A stretch of DNA of 54,432 nt from Frankiales bacterium. Its GTDB lineage: Bacteria > Actinomycetota > Actinomycetes > JAFAQI01. Location: positions 1 through 54,432 of the forward strand of contig JAICXJ010000019.1 in the NCBI GenBank assembly GCA_025980465.1, read 5' to 3'. Below, one piece after another: positions 7,784-15,871 of this stretch. Position numbers and translations under genes: made by a program. Under the pieces are notes generated by a model that worked only from the letters and a program-made list of their open reading frames with translations, had not been told where the DNA came from and searched no databases. Position 1 is the stretch's first letter. Each line of letters begins with the position of its first letter.

Positions 7784-8799
7784 TCGACGTCGATGCCGTC
7801 GAGCCGATCGACGTGCTCAAGAGCGCGTCCTGGGCGGGCATCACGCCACAGATCAGCGTCATCGTCGCGACCCACGACCGCGCCGGGTATCTCGGGGACC
7901 TCTTCGCCGCCCTCGCCGCGCAGGTCGATGCCCCGCCGTTCGAGGTCGTGATCGCCGACGACGGCTCGAGCGACAACACGTGGGCGGTGCTCGCCGAGCT
8001 GGTCGCATCAACCTCGCTGTCGGTGACCGCGCTGAAGCTGCGCGGCTGCGGCGGACCGTCGATCCCCCGTAACACCGCCGTGCAGCATTCGCGGGCGCCG
8101 TCGCTCGCGATCACCGACGACGACTGCCTGCCGAGTCCCCGCTGGCTCGCGGCGCTCACCCTCGCCGTCGGCTCCGGCGCGATCGCGCAGGGCGCGACCG
8201 TTGCCGCCGGCGCCGGTCGTGTCGGGCCGTGGGACCGCACCATCGAGGTCAACCGGCTGACCGGGCTGTGGGAGTCGTGCAACCTGGCGGTTCCGCGGTC
8301 GGTGTTCGATGCGGTCGGCGGCTTTCCGGTTCTCGACCTGCTGCCCCACGCCGGGCGCGGGTTCGGAGAGGACACCGTGTTCGGCGCCGCCGCCGCGCGG
8401 CTGGTGGGCGCCACCTGGACACCGGATGCGGTCGTGGCGCATCGCTGGATCCGCAGTGACTACCTCGGCTACCTCGACACCAAGCGCCGAATCGAAGGTC
8501 TCCCGGCGCTTGTGCAACAAGTGCCGGAGCTGCGGTCGCAGTGTTACCTCGGCCGGTTCCGCAACAAGCGCTCCGCCGAGTGTGACCTCGCCGTGGCGGG
8601 GCTGGCGCTGGCGTTGGTCCGGCGCCGGCCGGTCTACCTGCTCGCTGCCCTGCCGTGGCTGCGAACGCTGTCCGCCGCCGCGACCGAGCGGTGGGGTCGC
8701 CCGCAGCCGGTGCGGATGGCGCAGGAGGGGCTCGCCGACCTGGTCGCGCTCGGCGCGCTGATCCGCGGGAGCGCAACAACGGGGACTCTTCTCGGCTAG
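7780..8799 (+). CDS. GT2 family glycosyltransferase
   Basis: A 339-residue GT-A enzyme starting at GTG 7780 within a GTGA overlap. Visible motifs are VIVATHDRAGYL, ADDGSSDNTW, and the DXD-type metal site ITDDDC, with GFGEDTVFG as the later acidic motif. It is clearly paralogous to the enzyme at 19312-20307: both share the opening ATH-R block, the DAP-FEVVI-DDGS-D-TWAVL block and the DDDC site. The C-terminal 80 residues contain hydrophobic stretches that may associate with the membrane. It ends the operon 5685-8799; a convergent methyltransferase gene ends 5 bp further on. Confidence 0.88.
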   Translation: MIDVDAVEPIDVLKSASWAGITPQISVIVATHDRAGYLGDLFAALAAQVDAPPFEVVIADDGSSDNTWAVLAELVASTSLSVTALKLRGCGGPSIPRNTAVQHSRAPSLAITDDDCLPSPRWLAALTLAVGSGAIAQGATVAAGAGRVGPWDRTIEVNRLTGLWESCNLAVPRSVFDAVGGFPVLDLLPHAGRGFGEDTVFGAAAARLVGATWTPDAVVAHRWIRSDYLGYLDTKRRIEGLPALVQQVPELRSQCYLGRFRNKRSAECDLAVAGLALALVRRRPVYLLAALPWLRTLSAAATERWGRPQPVRMAQEGLADLVALGALIRGSATTGTLLG

Positions 8800-8804
8800 C
8801 TGCG

Positions 8805-9524
8805 TTAAATCGCCTTCTGCGCCCAGGCCCAGGTGAACAAGGTGCCAGGCTCGACCAGCCCCACCCGCCGCAGACCCGAATCACCGAGCATCCGGTCCAT
8901 CGCCGCCTGCGGCACCCGGGAGCCGAGGAACTGCGCGGCGTCGCGGCCGTGGCGGTCGGCTCGACCGAGGCGGCCCAACACCGCCATCCGGATGCGGTGG
9001 GCCCGCCAGCGCAGCACTCCCGGCGTCGCGTTCCACTGCATCGCGAGCACACCACCCGGCCGCAGTATCCGTGCTGCCTCCTGAATGTTGGCGCGGATCA
9101 TTCGACGGGTCGGAGCGTGCTGGAAGACCGTGAACGTCACGACCAGGTCCGCCGAACTGTCGGCCAATCCCGGTAGCGTCACGCCGTCGCCGACCCGGAA
9201 CTCCACGGCCGAGGCATCAACCAGCTCCCGTGCTCGCCGCACCATCGCCGCCGAGATGTCGACCCCCACGACGTGCTCGAACCGCTCGGCAAGTGCACTA
9301 CAGACCCGACCGAGGCCGGAGCCGATCTCGACCGCCAGCTCGTGGCCGGGAAGTGCGACCGGGCACTGATCGACGGCAATCGCTGCGATCCGGGCGCCGC
9401 CGACGCGGAACTTCTCCTGGTCCGGATGGTCGTAGTCGAGGCTGGTGTCGACGTAGAACATCGCGTTGCGTTCAGCGGCGTCGTCCCAGTAATTGCGCAT
9501 CGCCTTTGTCGATCGGCGCCCCAC
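8805..9524 (-). CDS. Class I SAM-dependent methyltransferase
   Basis: A 239-residue Rossmann-fold methyltransferase. The SAM-binding loop is VEIGSGLGR, followed by VVGVDIS as motif II and ARILRPGGVLAM as the post-motif strand. A GTG start at 9524 is chosen because TAGCCT lies exactly 6 nt upstream, predicting a leaderless mRNA. The ATG at 9500 is a possible internal alternative. It is divergent from the nucleotidyltransferase at 9547 and shares a symmetric promoter with it. By context it may methylate a sugar or sugar nucleotide; sequence alone does not say. Confidence 0.85.
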   Translation of the reverse strand: MGRRSTKAMRNYWDDAAERNAMFYVDTSLDYDHPDQEKFRVGGARIAAIAVDQCPVALPGHELAVEIGSGLGRVCSALAERFEHVVGVDISAAMVRRARELVDASAVEFRVGDGVTLPGLADSSADLVVTFTVFQHAPTRRMIRANIQEAARILRPGGVLAMQWNATPGVLRWRAHRIRMAVLGRLGRADRHGRDAAQFLGSRVPQAAMDRMLGDSGLRRVGLVEPGTLFTWAWAQKAI

Positions 9525-9546
9525 GACCGGAGGCTACCCTCAGCGG
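9525..9546. promoter_or_regulatory. Symmetric bidirectional leaderless promoter with shared -10 core
   Basis: The 10-mer AGGCTACCCT at 9531-9540 contains a minus-strand -10 (TAGCCT) and a plus-strand -10 (TACCCT) sharing the central TA. Exactly 6 nt on each side separate these from the GTG at 9524 (minus) and the GTG at 9547 (plus). Both transcripts would be leaderless. The same geometry recurs at 21432-21453. Confidence 0.75.
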
Positions 9547-10242
9547 GTGCGGGCCCTCATTCTGTGCGGCGGCCGCGGGGTGCGCAGCTGGCCGGCCACC
9601 GCTGAGGTCCCGAAGCCCATGCTGCGAGTCGGTGACCGACCGGCGCTGCATCACGTGATGACGATCTACGCCCGTCACGGGATCACCGAGTTCGTCCTCG
9701 CGGCCGGTTACAAACATGAGGTCATCGCGTCATCGCTGGACTCGCTTCCAGCCGATTGGACGGTAGATCTGATCGACACCGGTGATGAGGCCGACACCGG
9801 CGACCGAGTGCGCAGCTGCCTGGGCGAGTTGGGCGAGCGCTTCTACGTGACGTACGGCGATGGGCTCGGCGATGTCGACATCACCGCACTGACCCGACGC
9901 CACGAGGACCATGGCGGCGGCGCCACTGTCACCGCGGTGCCGTTGCCGTCGCAGTTCGGGACGTTGATCGTGGACGGCACCGACCAGGTCAAGGACTTCC
10001 GGGAAAAGCCGGTGCTGTCCGACCACATCATCAACGCCGGCTTCTTCGTCTTCGAGCGCGATGCGATCGCTCGCTGTGAAGGCAGCAGCCTCGAGCGCGA
10101 CATCCTGCCGGCGCTCGTCGCTTCGGGCGAGCTCTTCGTCTACCGTCACGAAGGCTTCTGGAAGTCGATGGACACCTACAAGGACGTGATCGAGCTCGAT
10201 CACCTGGCACGCGGGGAGCGGCCGCCATGGCTTCCGACCTGA
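9547..10242 (+). CDS. Sugar-1-phosphate nucleotidyltransferase, RfbF-like (glucose-1-phosphate cytidylyltransferase family)
   Basis: A 231-residue GT-A-fold nucleotidyltransferase that by family would activate a hexose-1-phosphate, most like CDP-glucose synthase (RfbF). The match is along the whole length: VRALILCGG at the N-terminus, KPMLRVGDRPALHHVM, TYGDGLGDVDI, DFREKP, INAGFFVFE and GFWKSMDTYKD. The signature loop is unusual: GGRGVRSW where most relatives have G-x-G-T-R-L, so the Thr is Val. The GTG start at 9547 follows TACCCT by 6 nt (leaderless). It overlaps the next epimerase gene by 16 bp. CMP/CDP versus TDP specificity is not proven by sequence. Confidence 0.85.
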   Translation: MRALILCGGRGVRSWPATAEVPKPMLRVGDRPALHHVMTIYARHGITEFVLAAGYKHEVIASSLDSLPADWTVDLIDTGDEADTGDRVRSCLGELGERFYVTYGDGLGDVDITALTRRHEDHGGGATVTAVPLPSQFGTLIVDGTDQVKDFREKPVLSDHIINAGFFVFERDAIARCEGSSLERDILPALVASGELFVYRHEGFWKSMDTYKDVIELDHLARGERPPWLPT

Positions 10243-11204
10243 CCGGCCGGCGGGTGCTTGTCACCGGAGCCTCGGGCTTCATCGGATCGCATCTGACCCG
10301 CCGACTGGTCCGTGAGGGCGCCGAGGTGCACGCCCTCACGAGCAGCGTCTCGTCTGTCTATCCGGCGCGGCTGCTCGACCTGCGCGAGTCGATCACGCTG
10401 CACGAAGCCTCACTGGACGACCGCGGCGCCATCCAGCTGCTTGCCGACCAGGTGCGGCCCGCGGTCGTCTTCCACCTCGGCGCCTACACGCATGTCGGCA
10501 AGTCATGGCAACGGGTCGATGAGTGCATCCAGGTCAACATCCAGGGCACCGTCAACCTGCTGATGGCGCTGGCACCGCACGGGTTCACCCGCTTCATCAA
10601 CACCGGAACGAGCGAGATCTACGGTGACGTCGATGCGCCGTTCGCCGAAGACGGCCCGGTGCATCCGATCTCGCCGTACTCGGTCTCGAAGCACGCCGCC
10701 GAGGAGTTCACCCGACTGTTCGGAGCGGCTCGATCGCTTCCGATCGTGCGAGTGCGGCCGTTCAACGCCTACGGCCCGATGCAGTCCCCGGACCGGGTGA
10801 TCCCGGAGATCATCACCCGCGGTTTACAAGGCCGGCCCCTGCACATGACTCAGGGCGTCCAGACCCGCGAGTTCAACTTCGTCGAGGACCTCGCTGACGG
10901 TTTCGTTCACATCGCGACCGCGCCGGGGGTCGACGGTGAGTTGTTCAACCTGGGCTGCGGGCTCGAGATGTCGATGCGCGACATCGCGATGCTGACGTTG
11001 TCACTGATGGGTAACCCGATCACGCCGCAGTTCGGCGCACTCGAGGAGCGACCGATCGAGATTCCGCGAATGTACGCCGACACCAACAAGACCGCGGACC
11101 GGCTCGGCTGGAGGCCGCGGACCTCGCTCGAGGACGGCCTGGTCCAGACGATCAACTGGTACCGCGACGCGCTGGCGACTGGCGCGTCGCCATTCGCGAG
11201 CTAG
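10227..11204 (+). CDS. NAD-dependent epimerase/dehydratase (extended SDR, sugar nucleotide)
   Basis: A 325-residue extended short-chain dehydrogenase. The Rossmann motif is TGASGFIGSH, and the catalytic set is TGTSEIYG plus YSVSK. Its central part, RVRPFNAYGP and REFNFVEDLADGF, resembles GDP-mannose 4,6-dehydratase and dTDP/CDP-sugar dehydratases. The ATG at 10227 lies inside the nucleotidyltransferase gene, so the two are coupled and probably act on the same sugar nucleotide. One reading is a CDP-sugar dehydratase or epimerase; another is a UDP- or GDP-sugar enzyme. The exact product is unknown. Confidence 0.88.
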   Translation: MASDLTGRRVLVTGASGFIGSHLTRRLVREGAEVHALTSSVSSVYPARLLDLRESITLHEASLDDRGAIQLLADQVRPAVVFHLGAYTHVGKSWQRVDECIQVNIQGTVNLLMALAPHGFTRFINTGTSEIYGDVDAPFAEDGPVHPISPYSVSKHAAEEFTRLFGAARSLPIVRVRPFNAYGPMQSPDRVIPEIITRGLQGRPLHMTQGVQTREFNFVEDLADGFVHIATAPGVDGELFNLGCGLEMSMRDIAMLTLSLMGNPITPQFGALEERPIEIPRMYADTNKTADRLGWRPRTSLEDGLVQTINWYRDALATGASPFAS

Positions 11205-11222
11205 CGCCACCGGCCGTCGCCC

Positions 11223-12296
11223 ATGCGCATCGCGATCGTTCATCCGTTCAGCTGGCCCGAAGTACGACGCGGCGGCGAACGCTACGCGCACGACCTCTCG
11301 GCATGGCTGGCCGACCACGGTCACCAGACGGACTACGTCACGGGCGGTCCGGCACATCGCGTCCGGATGGTCGACGGGGTGCGGATGGTGCAACTTCACC
11401 ATCGACACGGTGAGCGGTTGACCGGGATGGGCGTGACGAAGCTCGACAGCTTCGGCGCCGCGGTGCTGCCCTGGCTGGCCCGGCACCGATACGACGTCGT
11501 ACACGCCTTCGTTCCGACCGCCGCGATCGCTGCCCGGCTCGTCCGGCACCGCGTCGTCTACACCGCGATCGGGCATCCGATGGAGGTCGGCCGGGTCCGC
11601 TACCGAGACCTTCGAGTGCTGCGCGCAGCGACCCGTGCCGCGCACGTCACGACCGCGCTGTCGCAATCTGCGGCGGACGCAGCGGCGGAGCTCACCGGTC
11701 GCCGGCCGATGGTCGTCACCCCCGGCCTTCGCACCGATGTCTTCACCCCGGAGCTGTCGCCGCGGACCGGCCCGCCCCGGCTGCTGTTCGCCGCGCATGC
11801 GGGAGAGCCACGCAAGCGCCTGACGACGCTGCTCGCCGCCATGCCGGCGATCCTCGCCGACCTTCCCGACGCGAGGGTCCGCGTGTCCGGCGGCGGCGGG
11901 CTACCCGACGGCCTTGCTGCAGAGGTTCTGGCGGCCGTCGACGTCACCGGACCGGGCTCGCTGGAGGACGTGCCGCAACTGTTTCGTGGCGCGTCGGTGA
12001 CCGTGCTGCCCTCGGTCGACGAGGCGTTCGGGCTGGTACTCGTCGAGTCGCTTGCGTGCGGCACCCCGGTTGTCGCGAGCCGGTCCGGTGGGATGCCCGA
12101 GATCGTCACCGACGACGTCGGCGAGCTGGTGCCGCCTGACGACCCCGCCGCCCTGGCCGCGGCCGTCATCTCGGTCGTCCGCTACGCCGCCGAGCCGGAG
12201 ACGCCCAAGCGCTGCGCAGCGCATGCGGCCAACTGGAGTTGGGACCTGGTGGGTCCTCGCCATATTGCCGCGTACACCGCCGCCCAGACGGCATGA
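11223..12296 (+). CDS. GT4 family glycosyltransferase
   Basis: A 357-residue GT-B enzyme beginning MRIAIVHPFSWPEVRRGGER, the glycine-rich acceptor-side loop. The donor-site E-x7-E motif is DEAFGLVLVESLACG followed by PVVASRSGGMPEIV. It follows the epimerase gene by 18 bp and probably shares its transcript. The C-terminus WSWDLVGPRHIAAY is a common GT4 ending. It probably contributes one residue to the repeat unit or chain; its specificity is not readable. Confidence 0.9.
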   Translation: MRIAIVHPFSWPEVRRGGERYAHDLSAWLADHGHQTDYVTGGPAHRVRMVDGVRMVQLHHRHGERLTGMGVTKLDSFGAAVLPWLARHRYDVVHAFVPTAAIAARLVRHRVVYTAIGHPMEVGRVRYRDLRVLRAATRAAHVTTALSQSAADAAAELTGRRPMVVTPGLRTDVFTPELSPRTGPPRLLFAAHAGEPRKRLTTLLAAMPAILADLPDARVRVSGGGGLPDGLAAEVLAAVDVTGPGSLEDVPQLFRGASVTVLPSVDEAFGLVLVESLACGTPVVASRSGGMPEIVTDDVGELVPPDDPAALAAAVISVVRYAAEPETPKRCAAHAANWSWDLVGPRHIAAYTAAQTA

Positions 12297-12303
12297 TGCA
12301 ACG

Positions 12304-14358
12304 GTGACACGGGGGCGTACTGCGGCGATCGCAGCTGCGGCGATGCTGGGCGCCCTCATCGCCGGCTCTCCGACGTCCGGATCGGCTGCCTCGGCCGCCG
12401 GCCAGTCACGCCACGCGAGCCTGTCCCATCTGCGGGTATCGACCCACCACCTCCCGAGTACCGGTGGCCCGGTCACGGTCCGGGCGAAAGTGGCCGCCGC
12501 CGCCACCTGCCGGCTTCGGGTCCACCCGGGGGTGAAGCTCCATCACGCCGTCACCCCATGCCGTGGTGGCTCGGTCCGGTGGCGGCTACGACTCCCCGCC
12601 AACCGCACCTCGCGATCGGTCACCTACCGGCTGACAGTGATCGCGCATGCCCACCATCACACTCGGATCGTCCGCCAACGCTCCATCACGGTCGGCAGGG
12701 CACCAGCTCCCCGGCTGCACGCAATGTCGATCAGCACTCACGAGCTGCCCAGCATCGGCGGGCCGCTGAGCCTCACCGCGCAGCTGGCCCACAGCCGAAG
12801 GTGCTGGCTGACCTCGGCGCCCGCGATGCAGGGGCTGCCCGCCACCCGCAGCTGTCGACGTAGCGCGGTGAGGTGGCGGTTCACCGTCCCGCCCAATCCG
12901 ATGGCCTCATCAACGCAGTACACGCTCACGCTCCACGTCGCCGGGATCGGTAGCCGCGTCGTCACCGACCAACGCACCGTCACCGTTGCCGCGCAGTCAC
13001 CAACCTGCCCCGGGCAGACCGATACCTCGCTGCCCATCACGCGCGCGATCTTCAACGACCCGACGACAGGCCGGCCCGCGGACCAGGATGCGGTCGTCAA
13101 CGCCATGATCAACTTGATCTGTAGCACCTCGCCGCCGGCAAACGGGGTCCCGGCCTCGGTCAACTTCGCAATGTTCGTCGACGAATTGCCCGAGGTCGGT
13201 CAGGCACTGATCTGGGCGCACGACTCCCGCTCCGCGAACGTTCGCGTGATCCTCGACGGCTCGAACGCCGAACTCGTCGACCCGAGCGGCGTCATCACAC
13301 CGAACCCCGCCTACCAGGATCTGGTCGCCGGGCTGCCGGCCGGCTCCGTCGTCCTGTGCGGCGCCAACGCAGGCGTGGTCCCGCTGCCGGCCGACGGCGA
13401 CGTTCGACGCAGGGCCCAAGCAACCGCTCCGAGCACCGATCCGCAGGTTGTGACCCAGGCAGGCACCGCCTGCGCCGGCGACAACATCCTTCACACCAAG
13501 CTGCTCGCGATCTCCTCCGTCGACACTGCGGGCGATCCCGCGGTGATGACCAGCTCGCAGAATCTCAGCCCGCACAGCGAGCAGTCGGCCTACAACAACG
13601 CCCTGCAGGTCGTCGGTAGTCAGGCCCTGTACGACGCCAATGCGGCGTACGTCGATCAGCTGGCCACCGACACCCGAAACCCGACGCTTGGTGGTGATCT
13701 CGCTTCGGGCCCGGTCCGCACGGGTGCCGGCGACGTTACGCCGGGATTCTTCCCGCGCAACGACTCCGCCGCGTTCCCGCCGGACAACTCCTACGATGCG
13801 ACCAACGACCGGGCGACCGACGAGACAGCGGAACTGCTACGACACGTCTCGTGCACCCGCCCCGGCCGCTTCGCCGGGAGTCGGCACGGCGCAACGGCGC
13901 GGACGATGGTGCGGATCGCGATGTACTCCTTCGGCAGCCGCACGCTCGTGACGAATCGCCTCGTCGCACTGGCAACCGCAGGGTGCGACGTCCAGGTCGT
14001 CTACACCAGGATGCCGACGGCGACCCGGACGACACTCGTCGCCGGCGGCATCACCCCGGTCCGCTTGAGCGACTCGGCGTATCCACTCCCCGACGGCTCG
14101 ACGACCCGGATCTTCGTCCACGACAAGTACCTGCTCATCAGCGGTGCCTACAACGACGGCGGCACCATCGCTCGCAACCAGGACATCGTCCAGACCGGCA
14201 GCCAGAACCTCACCCAGGTCGGCCTGCATCACAACGACGACCAGGTGCTTCAGCTCCGGCAGACGGCGATCCGTGGCGGCGGCACGACGTCGGTGTTCAG
14301 CGCATACGCCACGAACTGGGGGCAGCTCCTGTCCCTGGCCAAGGCCGTGCGCGGCTGA
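12304..14358 (+). CDS. Secreted phospholipase-D-like protein with two N-terminal beta-type repeats
   Basis: A 684-residue exported protein starting at GTG 12304, 8 bp after the upstream GT; CATGAT lies 6 nt upstream and may be a leaderless -10. An N-terminal signal (TRGRTAAIAAAAMLGALIAG) is followed by two repeats of about 90 residues, each opening with S-T-H-x-L-P-S-x-G-G and holding two cysteines. Two PLD half-sites follow: H397-x-K399 with SSQN, and H606-x-K608 with GSQN. In both, the Asp of the usual HxK-x4-D is Ser (S404, S613). It probably acts outside the cell as a phosphodiesterase or transferase, but activity with altered motifs is uncertain. Confidence 0.85.
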   Translation: MTRGRTAAIAAAAMLGALIAGSPTSGSAASAAGQSRHASLSHLRVSTHHLPSTGGPVTVRAKVAAAATCRLRVHPGVKLHHAVTPCRGGSVRWRLRLPANRTSRSVTYRLTVIAHAHHHTRIVRQRSITVGRAPAPRLHAMSISTHELPSIGGPLSLTAQLAHSRRCWLTSAPAMQGLPATRSCRRSAVRWRFTVPPNPMASSTQYTLTLHVAGIGSRVVTDQRTVTVAAQSPTCPGQTDTSLPITRAIFNDPTTGRPADQDAVVNAMINLICSTSPPANGVPASVNFAMFVDELPEVGQALIWAHDSRSANVRVILDGSNAELVDPSGVITPNPAYQDLVAGLPAGSVVLCGANAGVVPLPADGDVRRRAQATAPSTDPQVVTQAGTACAGDNILHTKLLAISSVDTAGDPAVMTSSQNLSPHSEQSAYNNALQVVGSQALYDANAAYVDQLATDTRNPTLGGDLASGPVRTGAGDVTPGFFPRNDSAAFPPDNSYDATNDRATDETAELLRHVSCTRPGRFAGSRHGATARTMVRIAMYSFGSRTLVTNRLVALATAGCDVQVVYTRMPTATRTTLVAGGITPVRLSDSAYPLPDGSTTRIFVHDKYLLISGAYNDGGTIARNQDIVQTGSQNLTQVGLHHNDDQVLQLRQTAIRGGGTTSVFSAYATNWGQLLSLAKAVRG

Positions 14359-14359
14359 C

Positions 14360-15871
14360 TCAGCCGCGCAACCACCGCAGCGTTCCCAACGTCCGTCGCG
14401 CCGGGTCCGCTGGCCGCGAGTGGTAGATCACGAAGTGCGATCGGCCGCCGTGGTGCCGGGAGTAGTGGACGATGCCGTGCTGACGGGCACGGCGCAGCAA
14501 GCCAGGGATCGGCAGCGGCTTGTGAAGATGTAGGTCGTCCGCAATCGGCTCGAGGAAGTTGACGGCGACTAGATCAGCGAGCCCTTCGAGTCGAGCCAGG
14601 AAGCCGAACGGATCGTCGACGTGTTCGATGACGTCGAAGCTGTAGACCAACTCGAAGCCGCCCGGCACTTCACGCTCGACGTCGTGGACCGACGCCGGTA
14701 GCCCGCGGCGGTCCAGCCGCCAGCTCAGGTAGGCGGTGCTCGGGTTGGCGAAGTCGGCAAACTCGACGTCGTACCCGGCCTCGAGAAAGCGCAGCCCGTC
14801 GCTACCGATGCCGCACCCGTAGTCGAGCAGCCGGGATCCCGGACCGACCCGACGCCGGATCGCCTCGCGATAGGGCCGCTTGGTGCCGGACATCGCGAAC
14901 ACCGTCAGGTCGTAGAGATAGCCGCGCGAGGTCCGGTAGAAGGTCAGCTCATCCGGAGCGGCACGTTCCTCCTCCTCGACCACCCGCTGGTGACCCCGCA
15001 GCAACCGCTCGTCGAACTCGGGACCGAGATAGTCCTCGAGCTCACCGCGTTCCTGCTCCGCCTCGAACGCATCGAGGTAGGCCGGAGCGAAGCGTGCCAG
15101 CCACTCGTCGCGCGGCCGCCGCTGTCCCTCGACCGACCGGAACTTGTTCGCGAAGTACGGCGCGAACTCCGCTCGGCGCCGGGTCAGCAGATACTCACCG
15201 GCTGCCACGCCTCGCATCCGCCGCTCGAACGCCTCCTCGTCGTAGCTGTGAAGGTGTTCGGCCAGCGCTGCCGGCTCGTAGCGCAGTGTCATTCCGGCGT
15301 CGCGCAGCCGATACCCGAAGTCGAGGTCCTCGTAGTAATAGGTGAACTCCGGATCGAAGCCGCCGGCCCGGTCGAAGAGCCCCCGAGGAAGCGAGACGTT
15401 GCAGGAGTAGAACCGGCCCCAGCCGGCGTCGTCACCGTTGATCCCGGCGAAGTCGAACTGCATCCGAGAGTCATCGATCCAGTTGAGCAGCGGCGTGCGC
15501 CGGACTTCGGGGTGCCATTCCACCCGACCGAGTACGGCGACATCGGGCCCACCCTGTTTGTTGTGGCGGTCAAGGTGCGATGCCACGAGTGCACCGCTGG
15601 GGATCATGTCGTCCCCGAGGAACAACACCAACGGAGCTTCGGTCGCCGCGACGCCGGCGTTGCGCGCCTGCCCGGGGCCGCCGTGCTCGACCTGCATGAC
15701 CTCGACATCTGCTGGCACTTCCGGCACAGCCTGATCGGTGCCATCGACGACCACGACGGTGCAGAAGCCTCGAACCGAGGAGTGCGCGAGCCGGTCGAGG
15801 GTCCGCTGCAGGATCTCCGGCCGTTCCCGCGTCGGGATCACCACCGCGAGGTCGGTAGCGCGGTAGTTCAT
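14360..15871 (-). CDS. Bifunctional GT2 glycosyltransferase - SAM methyltransferase
   Basis: A 503-residue two-domain protein. Residues 1 to about 230 are a GT-A glycosyltransferase: VVIPTRERPE at the N-terminus, GGPGQARNAG, a metal site FLGDDM at 85-90, and YYYEDLDFGYRL. A linker of about 100 mostly charged residues follows, and the last 160 are a class I methyltransferase with LLDYGCGIGSDGLRFLEAG and YSFDVIEHVDDP. The ATG overlaps the sulfotransferase stop by 4 bp, making it the last gene of wzm-wzt-sulfotransferase-GT/MT. Inference: one polypeptide adds a sugar and methylates it, as a chain-end modification. Its stop is 1 bp from the convergent PLD gene. Confidence 0.9.
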   Translation of the reverse strand: MNYRATDLAVVIPTRERPEILQRTLDRLAHSSVRGFCTVVVVDGTDQAVPEVPADVEVMQVEHGGPGQARNAGVAATEAPLVLFLGDDMIPSGALVASHLDRHNKQGGPDVAVLGRVEWHPEVRRTPLLNWIDDSRMQFDFAGINGDDAGWGRFYSCNVSLPRGLFDRAGGFDPEFTYYYEDLDFGYRLRDAGMTLRYEPAALAEHLHSYDEEAFERRMRGVAAGEYLLTRRRAEFAPYFANKFRSVEGQRRPRDEWLARFAPAYLDAFEAEQERGELEDYLGPEFDERLLRGHQRVVEEEERAAPDELTFYRTSRGYLYDLTVFAMSGTKRPYREAIRRRVGPGSRLLDYGCGIGSDGLRFLEAGYDVEFADFANPSTAYLSWRLDRRGLPASVHDVEREVPGGFELVYSFDVIEHVDDPFGFLARLEGLADLVAVNFLEPIADDLHLHKPLPIPGLLRRARQHGIVHYSRHHGGRSHFVIYHSRPADPARRTLGTLRWLRG

